Shown here: positions 18,108 through 27,600 of the stretch, in pieces | How the letters are laid out: the number at the start of each line of letters is the position of its first letter | Position numbering within the stretch: the first letter of the stretch is position 1 | Translations under genes and position numbers: made by a program | Notes under the pieces: generated by a model | Databases searched by the model: none | Told to the model about the DNA's origin: nothing | Seen by the model: only the letters and a program-made list of their open reading frames with translations | Assembly: GCF_009857475.1 (NCBI RefSeq) | Contig: NZ_WWCJ01000008.1 | Span: 207,542-271,541, forward strand | Length of the DNA: 64,000 bases | Source of the DNA: Pseudoduganella guangdongensis | GTDB lineage: Bacteria > Pseudomonadota > Gammaproteobacteria > Burkholderiales > Burkholderiaceae_D | Reading direction: 5' to 3'

Positions 18108-19319
18108 ATGCATCAGACACACTTCCTGGTTCGCGAACCCTTGCTCGATCCCGAGCAACGCGTGGTCGGTTACGAACTTACCTGGCAGCAGGAAACTGCC
18201 ACCCACGTCCCCTCGCTGGCCGAGCTGGAAGACCTGGTCGGCTTTGTTGCCGGGCAGGTGAACCATCCCGACCACGGCTGGCTGCTCAAGCAAAAGACCC
18301 TGTTCCTGCAGGCTGTGCCGGGCATGCTGTCCACCGATTCCCTGTTCGACATGCCGCCCGAGCATACGGTGCTGTCGATCAAGACCTCCGAACTGGCCAA
18401 CCCGACCACCCTGGCCGCCGTGCAGGGCCTGCGCGCGGGCGGTGTCGGCATCCTGCTGCGCGATGCCGACCTGGCGCGCGTCGGCAGCCGCCTGGGCACG
18501 ATTTGCTCCTACGTGGAAGTGCGCTTCACCGGGGCCGACGTGGCAGCGCAGGCGCGCACCTATTCGCAGCTGAAAACGTCGAACATCCGCATGGTGGGCC
18601 GCCCGGTCAGCACCTGGGCCGATTTTGACGCCTGCGCCGCGCTGGGGCTGGATGCCTTTGTCGGCAAACTGCACCTGACGCCGCGTCCCGGCTCGGAAGG
18701 CGCCGGCCTGAACCCGTCGCAAACCATCATCCTGCAGCTGATGCAGATGGTGAACGCGAATGCCGATGTGGTGCAGATCGAAAATGTGCTCAAGCGCGAC
18801 GCCGCCCTGTCCTACAAGCTGCTGCGCTATATCAACTCCGCCGGCTTTGGCGCCGGGCGCGAAGTGCAATCGCTGAAGCAAGCGATCCAGTTGCTGGGTT
18901 ACCAGCCGATGTACCGCTGGCTGACCCTGTTGCTGGCGACCGCCTCCACCTCCGGCTTCTCGCCGGTGCTGCTGGAGACCGCCGTGGTACGCGGCCGCCT
19001 GGCCGAACTGCTGGGCCAGAAAGCCCTGGGCAAGGCCGACGCCGAGAATATTTTCGTTGCCGGCATGTTCTCGCTGCTCGACCGCCTGCTGGGTATCCCG
19101 ATGAAAGAGGTGCTGGAAACGATCCAGCTGAACGAAGAAGTGGTGAAAGCCCTGCTGACGCGCGGCGGCAAATACGGCCCCTTCCTCGCCCTGGCCGAAG
19201 CTTGCGAGCTGAACAGCAACCTGGTCAGCAGCCTGGCCGGCACCCTGTCGCTGACCCCCGAAGACGTCAACAAAGCCCACCTCTCCGCCCTGGCCTGGAC
19301 CCAGAGCGTCACCACTTAA
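18108..19319 (+). CDS. Degenerate EAL plus HDOD domain signalling protein
   Basis: A 403-residue protein of the YuxH/CdgJ type. The N-terminal half (about 1-200) is an EAL-like fold beginning HFLVREPLLDPEQRVVGYELTW, but the catalytic EVL and metal-binding residues are absent, so it is unlikely to hydrolyse cyclic-di-GMP. The C-terminal half (about 205-395) is an HDOD domain (LLRYINSAGFGAGREVQSLKQ). Members in other bacteria influence motility. It occupies the slot after cheY where cheZ is often found. It ends 3 bp before a 73-bp inverted repeat shared with the panC end. Confidence 0.85.
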   Translation: MHQTHFLVREPLLDPEQRVVGYELTWQQETATHVPSLAELEDLVGFVAGQVNHPDHGWLLKQKTLFLQAVPGMLSTDSLFDMPPEHTVLSIKTSELANPTTLAAVQGLRAGGVGILLRDADLARVGSRLGTICSYVEVRFTGADVAAQARTYSQLKTSNIRMVGRPVSTWADFDACAALGLDAFVGKLHLTPRPGSEGAGLNPSQTIILQLMQMVNANADVVQIENVLKRDAALSYKLLRYINSAGFGAGREVQSLKQAIQLLGYQPMYRWLTLLLATASTSGFSPVLLETAVVRGRLAELLGQKALGKADAENIFVAGMFSLLDRLLGIPMKEVLETIQLNEEVVKALLTRGGKYGPFLALAEACELNSNLVSSLAGTLSLTPEDVNKAHLSALAWTQSVTT

Positions 19320-19322
19320 AAA

Positions 19323-19393
19323 AAATGTCCGTCCTGGGGTCAGGAAGAAAAGTGGACATTGTCCACTTTTCTTCCTGACCCCAGGATGGACAT

Positions 19394-19395
<2 letters not shown>
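19323..19395. repeat. Long inverted repeat with GGGGTCAG core (copy A)
   Basis: A 73-bp near-perfect palindrome with arms of about 35 bp, one mismatch and almost no loop. It fills the whole gap between the convergent EAL/HDOD and panC genes and overlaps the panC stop codon by 2 bp. The arm contains GGGGTCAGGAAGAAAAGTGG, identical to the arm of the repeat at 43612-43698. It can serve as a bidirectional terminator, but the sequence sharing with a second locus points to a dispersed element. Confidence 0.85.
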
Positions 19396-21156
<1,761 letters not shown>

Positions 21157-21176
21157 GCTGTGTGCCGTCCCGGCGT

Positions 21177-21419
21177 TTATACCTTGTTCTGGTACACGTA
21201 AGCCTGTTGCTTGACGGCGGAAGCCTTGTTACGGGCTTGCTCGTCCAGCGTCGTCACCGGCTTGTCCCACAGGATGGCGCGGCCGGCTTGCTGGCCTGCC
21301 TCGATTTGCGGGTTCTTTGCCTTCAGTTCCTTGATGAACAAGGAATGGTCGGATTCGTATTTATGATTCTGCTTGAGGAATTTCATATCTTGAAAGTAAC
21401 AGGGTTCAGCAACGGACAT
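21177..21419 (-). CDS. DUF3460 family protein
   Basis: An 80-residue protein with the DUF3460 pattern: YESDHSLFIKELKAKNP, then GRAILWDK and an ending near QQAYVYQ. Function unknown; it is usually encoded beside scpA. An alternative start at 21386 (MKFLKQNHKY) would give 69 residues, closer to the usual family length. The longer start has a weak AGGCG upstream and was kept. The gene is 20 bp from scpA and probably co-transcribed. Confidence 0.82.
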   Translation of the reverse strand: MSVAEPCYFQDMKFLKQNHKYESDHSLFIKELKAKNPQIEAGQQAGRAILWDKPVTTLDEQARNKASAVKQQAYVYQNKV

Positions 21420-21436
21420 TTTAACGCCTTTTCTCG

Positions 21437-22444
21437 TCAGAAACGATGGCGAATGCCTGCAACATAAGTATTTCCCTTGCCGGCGTTGCTAATCTTGTCG
21501 TACATCACGATTGCGTATACATCGGTACGGGGCGACAGGTTGTAGTCGTAGCCCAGGGCGCCGGTGTCGCGGTGGAATTCGGGCACGCCCCTGGCGTCTT
21601 CGGTCATGCGCGACCAAGCCACCATCCAGCGCCCCAGGCCGCCGTGCGTGGGCACGGTGAATCCGGCTTGCACCGAGTGGCCATCGCGCTCGCTGACCTT
21701 GGTTTGGTGGTCGGTGTAGGAGGCGAATAGCTTGACCGATTTCAGGTCATACGAGGCGGCCGCCATATAGGTGCGCTGCGCCGGCGTGGCGGCGGCGATG
21801 CCGGGGCCGAAGCGGACGTTCTGCGCGCCCAGCGTGACGGCCAGCTCCTTGCCAACGTACTTGGCAACGCCAGCCCAGTTGTTGTTATGCGCGCCGGCTT
21901 GTTCGCCCAGCGCATACTGGGCGATGAAGGTGGTGTCGTTGACCGGGTTGGAGGCGTACTGGAGCGCGTTGCTCCAGCCAGTATCGCCCAGGGTGCCATT
22001 GCCGCCGGGCGCGGTGAAGACCTGGTTGATCAGGGGCGAGAAGCGGGTCGAGGGCCCGAACGGGTTGATCTGGCCGGCGGCAATAAACAGGGGATTGCCG
22101 ATGCGCCCCATGCGGACGGTGCCGAAACTGCCTGCCAGCCCGATGTTGGCGTTGCGCGAGAATAGCGGTTCGTTGGGGAAGCGGCCCGATTCGCCGGTAT
22201 CGCCACGGAAGAAGCCTTCGATCTGGAACTGCGCTTTCATGCCGCCGCCCAGCGCCTCGCTGCCGGAAAAGCCATAGTAGGAGGTGATCAAGCCGCCGCT
22301 GTTGACGGCGCTGACGGCGATCGGGGCGCTGGCGGTGGCGGTGCGGCCGGCAAAGGCGTCCAGCACGCCGTAGATGGAAACCTGGGTTTGCGCCGATGCG
22401 GCGAGGGGAAGGGTGAGGGCGAGCGTCGGGAGCAGTCTGTTCAT
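21437..22444 (-). CDS. Gram-negative (Burkholderia-type) outer-membrane porin
   Basis: A 335-residue trimeric porin. A signal peptide (1-18, ending ASA) precedes the first strand QTQVSIYGVLDAFAG, the standard opening of this family. Strand/loop alternation continues to a C-terminal phenylalanine (AGIRHRF) needed for barrel assembly. The loop-3 region GRIGNPLF... is present. Slightly shorter than many family members (about 350-390). It is 17 bp upstream of DUF3460 on the same strand, although independent control is likely. Confidence 0.93.
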   Translation of the reverse strand: MNRLLPTLALTLPLAASAQTQVSIYGVLDAFAGRTATASAPIAVSAVNSGGLITSYYGFSGSEALGGGMKAQFQIEGFFRGDTGESGRFPNEPLFSRNANIGLAGSFGTVRMGRIGNPLFIAAGQINPFGPSTRFSPLINQVFTAPGGNGTLGDTGWSNALQYASNPVNDTTFIAQYALGEQAGAHNNNWAGVAKYVGKELAVTLGAQNVRFGPGIAAATPAQRTYMAAASYDLKSVKLFASYTDHQTKVSERDGHSVQAGFTVPTHGGLGRWMVAWSRMTEDARGVPEFHRDTGALGYDYNLSPRTDVYAIVMYDKISNAGKGNTYVAGIRHRF

Positions 22445-22629
22445 GGATACCTTCTCTTAATATTGTTGTTCAGGCCTCGTGCTGCGGCCCATTGTCACCC
22501 GCTGTCCGGGCGGCCGACAAGCAAAACTTCCCCCGCCGTGGGCATGCCGCCACGCCGGTTTGCCAGCGCACAGACTAAAGCCCGCGCGCGCGGCACAGTG
22601 GCGCCACCATTCACTTAAAGGAGGCTGTC

Positions 22630-22803
22630 ATGGCACAGAGCAAGCAATCGGGCACCCAGAACCGTCAGTCCGTGCAAACCGTGGCGTCGGACAAGACCGA
22701 GGACAAACGCAAAGGCAATACCAAGAATGAGCAGTCGCGCACCAAGGCCGGCAAGGACGAGGGCGCCGGCGGTGGCGCCAAGCAGAAGGCCAAGCGCGGC
22801 TAG
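22630..22803 (+). CDS. Small highly charged, probably disordered protein
   Basis: A 57-residue protein made almost entirely of Lys, Gln, Ser, Thr, Gly, Asp, Glu and Asn, with no hydrophobic core (for example KTEDKRKGNTKNEQSRTKAGKD). A near-perfect Shine-Dalgarno AAAGGAGG stands 5-6 bp before the ATG, stronger than for most genes here, which argues for real and possibly high expression. Similarly composed small proteins occur as stress-related proteins, but no family was recognised. It is 52 bp upstream of the EamA gene on the same strand. Confidence 0.7.
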   Translation: MAQSKQSGTQNRQSVQTVASDKTEDKRKGNTKNEQSRTKAGKDEGAGGGAKQKAKRG

Positions 22804-22855
22804 CGCCTGGCAGCACCGGCAGGGATGGCCCGCTTAGCGTATGCTAGCGGGCAAC

Positions 22856-23758
22856 ATGAAGACACGCACCGCCATCCTGCTGACGATTCCGCCCATGCTG
22901 TGGGCGGGCAACGCGATCGTGGGGCGGATGGTCGCGCACGATGTTCCGCCCATCCTGCTGAACTTCCTGCGCTGGGCTATTGCGCTGGCGCTGCTGCTGC
23001 CCCTGGCCGGACCGATCTTCCGCCGCGACAGTGCGGTGTGGCCGAACTGGCAACGTTTTGCCGTGCTGGGCTTGCTCGGCATCGGGCTCTACAACGCCCT
23101 GCAATACCTGGCTTTGCAGAGCTCAACGCCGATCAATGTGACCCTGGTGGCGTCCGGCATGCCGGTCTGGATGATGCTGACTGGCTGGCTGTTTTTCGGC
23201 GTTGGGGTATCGCGCCGCCAGATTGCGGGCGCCGTGCTTTCAATTGCCGGGGTTGTGCTGGTATTGGCGCGCGGGGAATGGGCGCATTTATTGGAAATGC
23301 GCCTGGTGGCAGGCGATTTATTCATGATCCTGGCGACCATCGCCTGGTCTTTATATAGCTGGCTATTAACCCGCACTACCGGCCCGGCTGATATTCGCGC
23401 TAATTGGGCCAGCTTCCTGGCGGCGCAAGTGGGATTTGGCGTCGTTTGGTCCGGTGCATTTGCTGCCGGGGAGGCGCTGATAGCGCCAGCCTCGATTAAC
23501 TGGAGCTGGACATTGGTGGCGGCCCTGGCTTATGTGGCAGTGGGGCCGGCAATTATTGCATTCCGCTGCTGGGGCGCCGGCGTGCAGCAAGCCGGGCCGG
23601 CCGTCGCCGCGTTTTTCGTAAATCTCACGCCTTTATTTACTGCGCTGTTTTCCTCGCTGATTCTGGGCGAATCACCGCATGTTTATCATGCCCTGGCATT
23701 TATGCTGATTGTCGGCGGGATTATTATTTCCTCGGGCCGTGCGACAGCTCGTCGCTGA
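22856..23758 (+). CDS. EamA-family (DMT superfamily) transporter
   Basis: A 300-residue inner-membrane protein with ten predicted helices in two EamA repeats (about 10-140 and 155-295). The first helix ILLTIPPMLWAGNAIVGR and the motif LNFLRWAIALALLLP are typical for drug/metabolite exporters. MKTRTAILL at 22856 was chosen over the ATG at 22841 because it gives the standard N-terminus. Substrate unknown. Codon use shifts to somewhat more AT-rich bases after about 23200. Confidence 0.88.
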   Translation: MKTRTAILLTIPPMLWAGNAIVGRMVAHDVPPILLNFLRWAIALALLLPLAGPIFRRDSAVWPNWQRFAVLGLLGIGLYNALQYLALQSSTPINVTLVASGMPVWMMLTGWLFFGVGVSRRQIAGAVLSIAGVVLVLARGEWAHLLEMRLVAGDLFMILATIAWSLYSWLLTRTTGPADIRANWASFLAAQVGFGVVWSGAFAAGEALIAPASINWSWTLVAALAYVAVGPAIIAFRCWGAGVQQAGPAVAAFFVNLTPLFTALFSSLILGESPHVYHALAFMLIVGGIIISSGRATARR

Positions 23759-23805
23759 ATCTGTTAATTTTCATATTCAATTCACCGTTACGCCCGGAGG
23801 TTGCC

Positions 23806-23916
23806 ATGCGTTTCCTCACCCTTGCCGCGCTGGCCGCGGCCGTCCTGCTGACCGCCTGCCAGAAGCCGCCACCCAAGCCGCCCCAGCCCATCGCTACGAG
23901 CCAGCTGCTGGCCTGA
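23806..23916 (+). CDS. Small lipoprotein
   Basis: A 36-residue peptide with a signal sequence MRFLTLAALAAAVLLTAC and a lipobox LLTAC (Cys18), followed by a Pro/Lys-rich tail of 18 residues (KPPPKPPQP). CGGAGG lies 6 bp before the ATG. It has the form of an LptM- or entericidin-like small lipoprotein, but no homology can be claimed. It stands 23 bp upstream of the end of the decayed receptor gene. Confidence 0.65.
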   Translation: MRFLTLAALAAAVLLTACQKPPPKPPQPIATSQLLA

Positions 23917-23938
23917 ACGCGCCAATAGTTGGCGCGGA

Positions 23939-24590
23939 TCAGAACTCGACGGTGGCCGAAATGGTCGCGCTGCGCGGAGCGCCCGCGACCAGATAGCCCG
24001 AGCCCGGATAGCCGCCGGCCGAGGCCCAGTAATTGCGGTCGAAGACAATATCGAGGCGGGCGCGGAAGGTCACGTTGCGGTCGGCAATGCGCGTCGCATA
24101 ATTGACGCCAAAATCAATGCGATTCCAGGACGGTAATTGCTGGGTATTGGTACCGTCGGCGAATTGTTTGGAGGTATAAACGGCACGGGCATTCAGGGAT
24201 GGACCGGAAACTGCTTGAATATCCCATTCACCGCCGATATTCAGCTGGCTTTCCGGAACGCCGATAACGTCATTGCCCTGGTTAATCGGTTCCGCCGTGC
24301 GGCGCTGTTTTGCGTCGAGTAATGTCAAACCTCCGAGCAGGCGCACGCCGCGCATTGGATTGCCAAATACCGAGAATTCCAGGCCACGATTACGCTGTTC
24401 GCCGAATACGCCGAAAAGATTATTCTGCACATAGGCCGACGGCATGCCGGTGGAGAATGCGGCAGCACTGAATGCCAGGGCGCCGGTATCGAATTTCACA
24501 CCCAGTTCTTTTTGACGCGAAATATAGGGCGAGAAAACTTCACCCTGGTTGGTAATGGCGGTGCTGGGTAGCGGATTGTATTCGTGGATT
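23939..24590 (-). pseudogene. C-terminal fragment of a TonB-dependent siderophore receptor
   Basis: About 215 residues of the C-terminal beta-barrel of a TonB-dependent receptor, with no plug domain or signal peptide. The segment GEVFSPYISRQKELGVKFD matches the barrel strand shared by ferric-siderophore receptors, and the end ATISATVEF has the terminal aromatic residue. The reading frame is open toward 24600, but the sequence there turns into Ala/Pro-rich low complexity antisense to another gene fragment. Roughly 450-500 N-terminal residues are missing. It looks like the product of a deletion rather than point mutations. Confidence 0.72.
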
Positions 24591-24695
24591 AAGCGCGGGG
24601 TGAGCGTGCCTGCCGCAGCGGCAACGCCAGCGCCAGGCGAGGCCGAGGCGGCTCCAGCGCTGGGCGCGGCCCCAAGCGAAGGGGCCGCACGATGA
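24528..24695 (+). pseudogene. C-terminal remnant of a PepSY transmembrane protein
   Basis: An open frame of 55 codons with an in-frame stop just upstream (24525-24527) and no plausible start. It reads PWLVMAVLGSGLYSWIKRG followed by an Ala/Pro-rich tail. This resembles the last membrane helix (xxGLxxWxKR) and tail of PepSY-TM proteins, which often accompany siderophore receptors. Its stop overlaps the ATG of the next small gene (ATGA), a sign of an original operon. It overlaps the decayed receptor on the other strand, which fits a deletion joining two divergent genes. Confidence 0.5.
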
Positions 24696-24853
24696 ACTGG
24701 AAACTGTGGGGCGCGCCCATTGCGCTCGGCATCTCGACTGCCATCGGCCTGCTCTCCGCCCTGGTGGGCGACGGCTGGTGGGATGTCGTCTCCGCGCTGG
24801 CGCTGGGCGCGCCAGTGGCGGTGGGGCTCTGGTACGGCTGGCGGCGCACTTGA
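24692..24853 (+). CDS. Small two-helix membrane protein next to siderophore receptor
   Basis: A 53-residue protein with two hydrophobic segments (about 8-26 and 34-49) and a basic end WRRT. Its start overlaps the stop of the PepSY remnant. I recall small proteins of this type next to PepSY/TonB-receptor loci, so it is probably the intact last gene of a mostly deleted operon. Whether it is still expressed is unclear, since its upstream partner lacks a start. Confidence 0.55.
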   Translation: MNWKLWGAPIALGISTAIGLLSALVGDGWWDVVSALALGAPVAVGLWYGWRRT

Positions 24854-24896
24854 ATTTCCTTGATCTGGCTTAATCCGGGAAAGGGTGGGGTGAACT

Positions 24897-24915
24897 TAGA
24901 ATGAGATTCATTCTC
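24897..24915 (+). promoter_or_regulatory. Fur box upstream of siderophore receptor
   Basis: TAGAATGAGATTCATTCTC matches the 19-bp Fur consensus GATAATGATAATCATTATC at 14 positions. It lies 17 bp before the receptor start codon, where Fe-Fur would block transcription in iron-replete cells. Confidence 0.75.
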
Positions 24916-24931
24916 ATTTACTAGATTTTCC

Positions 24932-27010
24932 ATGACTCGCCTCACCCCAACCCAGATCGCCCTCGCCGTCGCCGCAACCCTTTCCGCCGGCGCCGCATTC
25001 GCTAACGAGCCACAAATCCTGCCCCAAGTGAACGTGCTGGGCGCGGCGGAGCAGGGCTATGCCCAGGCTTCCTCTTCGACCGCCACCAAAACCGACACCC
25101 TGCTGCGCGATACGCCGCAATCGATCACCGTCATCACCCGTGAGCTGATCAACGACCAGGCCATGACCAGCATGGCCGACGCCATCCGCTACGTCCCCGG
25201 CATCGTCACCTCGCAGGGCGAGGGCAACCGCGACGCCGCCATCTTCCGCGGCAACAGCTCCACCGGCGACTTCTACGTGGACGGCGTGCGCGACGACGTG
25301 ATGTACTACCGCGATTTTTACAATATCGAACGGGTCGAGGCGCTGAAGGGCTCCAACGCCATGATCTTTGGCCGTGGCGGTTCGGGCGGGGTGATCAACC
25401 GCGCCACCAAACAGGCGCGCTACCAGCCGGTGCGCGAAGCGGTGTTGAGCTATGGCTCCAACAGCCAGAAGCGCGCCGCGATCGACGTGGGCGATGCCGT
25501 GAACCCCGAGCTGGCGCTGCGCGTCAACGCCATGATGGAAAACTCCGACAGCTTCCGCAACGGCATGCACCTGGAGCGCAAGGGCATCAACCCGACCGCC
25601 ACGTTGCGCGCCGGCCGCAACACGGTGGTCAGTGTGGCGTACGAGCACTTCCAGGATGAGCGCGTGGGCGATCGCGGCGTGCCGTCGTTCAACGGCCGCC
25701 CGTACGACACCGGCGTGGCCACCTTCTTCGGCAATGCGGACCTGAGCCCGAATGCCGTGCGCCTGAACGCCTTCACCGCGCTGCTCGAACATGATTTCGG
25801 CAACGGCCTGCTGCTGCGCAACCGCACCCGCTTTGCCGACTACGACAAGTACTACCAGAACGTATTTGCCGGCGGCGCCGTCTCGGCCATCACCGGCCGC
25901 CTGGCTGTTGGCGCCTACCGCGACGAGACCAAGCGCGAAAACCGCTTCAACCAGACCGACCTGCAATACACGCTGGCGGCGGGCTCGGTGCGCCACAAGC
26001 TGGCATTCGGCCTGGAGCTTGGCCGCCAGGAGACCGATGGCGTGCGCCGCAACGGCGTATTCCCCGGTGCTGCGCCGACGGTTCCGGCCACCAACCCGGT
26101 GTATGCCGGCAGCGTGAGCTTCGCAACCATCAGCAGCAATAGCTCCAGCATTGCCAACGTAGCTTCCGCCTACCTGCAGGACCAGCTTGAACTGTCGCCG
26201 CAATGGCAGGCCGTGCTGGGCGTGCGCTACGACCGCTTCAGCGTCGATCACACCAACCGCCTGACGGCGGGCGAGATCGATATCACTGATACGCCGGTGT
26301 CGCCACGCGCGGGCCTGATTTACAAGCCAGTGCCGGCCATGTCGATCTACACCAGCTACAGCCGCGCCTTCGCACCGCGCAGCGGCGACCAACTGACCTC
26401 CCTGAGCGTCACCAATAAGACCTTCGACCCTGAGCAGTTCAGCAACTACGAAGCGGGCATCAAGTGGGATGTGACGCCAAGTCTGGCGGCGACGGCTGCC
26501 GTGTACAAGCTCGATCGCAGCAATGTGATCGTGCCAGGCCCGGTAGCCGGCACCAGCATCCTGGTTGATGGCCAGACCAGCAAAGGCATTGAACTGGGCC
26601 TGAACGGCCAGGTTACGCGCAGCTGGAGCGTGGCCGGCGGCTACGCCTACCAGGACGCCGAGTTGACCGCCGACCAGTCGGCCACGGTGAAAGCCGGCGC
26701 CCGCGTCGCGCAGGTGCCGCGCCATACCTTCTCGCTGTGGAATCGCCTGGATGTGAATGCGCAGCTGGGCGCTGCGTTGGGGCTGGTGTACCGCGACAGC
26801 ATCTTCACCTCCACCAGCAACACGGTGCAGCTGCCGTCCTATACCCGCGTGGATGGCGCGCTGTACTACAACATCGGCAAGGATTACCGACTGCAGCTGA
26901 ACGTGGAGAATATGCTCGACAAGAAATACTACGCCGCCGCCCACGGCGACAACAACATCATGCCCGGCGCCCCGCGCAGCTATAAGCTGACCTTGAACGC
27001 CAAGTTCTGA
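24932..27010 (+). CDS. TonB-dependent siderophore receptor
   Basis: A 692-residue outer-membrane ferric-siderophore receptor. Signal peptide 1-24 (ending AFA) is followed by a TonB-box-like PQVNVLG, a plug domain (about 50-160; DTPQSITVITRELINDQ, VDGVRDDVMYYRDFYNIERVEALKG) and a 22-strand barrel ending LTLNAKF. The plug resembles Fiu-like catecholate receptors, so catecholate iron complexes are a reasonable guess. A Fur box precedes the start. Next to it on the upstream side is a second, decayed receptor, so this copy may have made the other redundant. Confidence 0.93.
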   Translation: MTRLTPTQIALAVAATLSAGAAFANEPQILPQVNVLGAAEQGYAQASSSTATKTDTLLRDTPQSITVITRELINDQAMTSMADAIRYVPGIVTSQGEGNRDAAIFRGNSSTGDFYVDGVRDDVMYYRDFYNIERVEALKGSNAMIFGRGGSGGVINRATKQARYQPVREAVLSYGSNSQKRAAIDVGDAVNPELALRVNAMMENSDSFRNGMHLERKGINPTATLRAGRNTVVSVAYEHFQDERVGDRGVPSFNGRPYDTGVATFFGNADLSPNAVRLNAFTALLEHDFGNGLLLRNRTRFADYDKYYQNVFAGGAVSAITGRLAVGAYRDETKRENRFNQTDLQYTLAAGSVRHKLAFGLELGRQETDGVRRNGVFPGAAPTVPATNPVYAGSVSFATISSNSSSIANVASAYLQDQLELSPQWQAVLGVRYDRFSVDHTNRLTAGEIDITDTPVSPRAGLIYKPVPAMSIYTSYSRAFAPRSGDQLTSLSVTNKTFDPEQFSNYEAGIKWDVTPSLAATAAVYKLDRSNVIVPGPVAGTSILVDGQTSKGIELGLNGQVTRSWSVAGGYAYQDAELTADQSATVKAGARVAQVPRHTFSLWNRLDVNAQLGAALGLVYRDSIFTSTSNTVQLPSYTRVDGALYYNIGKDYRLQLNVENMLDKKYYAAAHGDNNIMPGAPRSYKLTLNAKF

Positions 27011-27018
27011 TCGCTAAC

Positions 27019-27040
27019 CTTGCCCGCGCTTGCGGGCAAG
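27019..27040 (+). terminator. Hairpin after siderophore receptor
   Basis: CTTGCCCGC and GCGGGCAAG form a perfect 9-bp stem with a GCTT loop, 9 bp after the receptor stop. There is no T tract, so termination strength is uncertain. Confidence 0.45.
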
Positions 27041-27117
27041 GGCGGCGCGCGCGTCCATGTGCGCTTTGATGATGGACCAGCTTGCCGACTCAAGGTCAGG
27101 GTGCAGGCATAAGCCGA

Positions 27118-27597
27118 TCAGTACTTCAGCATACGCCGCATGACCAGCGGCGCGGGCTCCAGCGGGTTGGCGTGGGAGTATTCGAGTTCTTCGGCGAGGG
27201 TGAATTCGTAGGCGGTGTAGAAGTCGATCAGCTTGGGCTGGTCGCTGCGCACGGCCAGGCGCAGTTCTTCCACGCCGGAGGCGAGCGCGTGGTGGATCAC
27301 CGCTTCCAGCAGGTGCTGCGAGATATTGGTGCCGCGGTATTCGGCCACCACGCCCATGCGCAGGATTTCCCACACGTCGGGATAGCCGTCCAGCGGCAGC
27401 CAGCGCACGGAGCCGACCGGCGTTTCGCCATCGAGCAAAATAAAACCGCCGCCGTCGCGCAGGTGTTCGGCGACGTAGACGGCGGTTTCACGGTGTCCGC
27501 TGGAGGTGACATGCACCTTGCCGGCCCACGCTTTGCGCGTGAGCTCGGCGATCAGTGACGCATCTTCAGCGGTCGCTTCGCGAACGATTATGTCCAT
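27118..27597 (-). CDS. GNAT-family N-acetyltransferase
   Basis: A 159-residue acetyltransferase. The acyl-CoA binding loop is seen as EYRGTNISQHLLEAV (a variant of the Q/RxxGxG/A loop), preceded by VWEILRMGVV. The substrate is unknown. It starts 3 bp after metG on the same strand and is almost certainly co-transcribed with it, so a translation- or amino-acid-linked substrate is possible but unproven. Confidence 0.85.
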   Translation of the reverse strand: MDIIVREATAEDASLIAELTRKAWAGKVHVTSSGHRETAVYVAEHLRDGGGFILLDGETPVGSVRWLPLDGYPDVWEILRMGVVAEYRGTNISQHLLEAVIHHALASGVEELRLAVRSDQPKLIDFYTAYEFTLAEELEYSHANPLEPAPLVMRRMLKY

Positions 27598-27600
27598 TGC

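Noticed and set aside
24589..24945. A 118-codon minus-strand frame upstream of the siderophore receptor
   Set aside because: It crosses the Fur box and start of the intact receptor and is antisense to the small membrane protein; no family features.
27014..27117. A short minus-strand reading after the GNAT gene ending ARAALARKRGQG
   Set aside because: No usable start codon or Shine-Dalgarno, and the stretch includes the hairpin after the receptor gene; it could be a remnant but is not supported as a gene.
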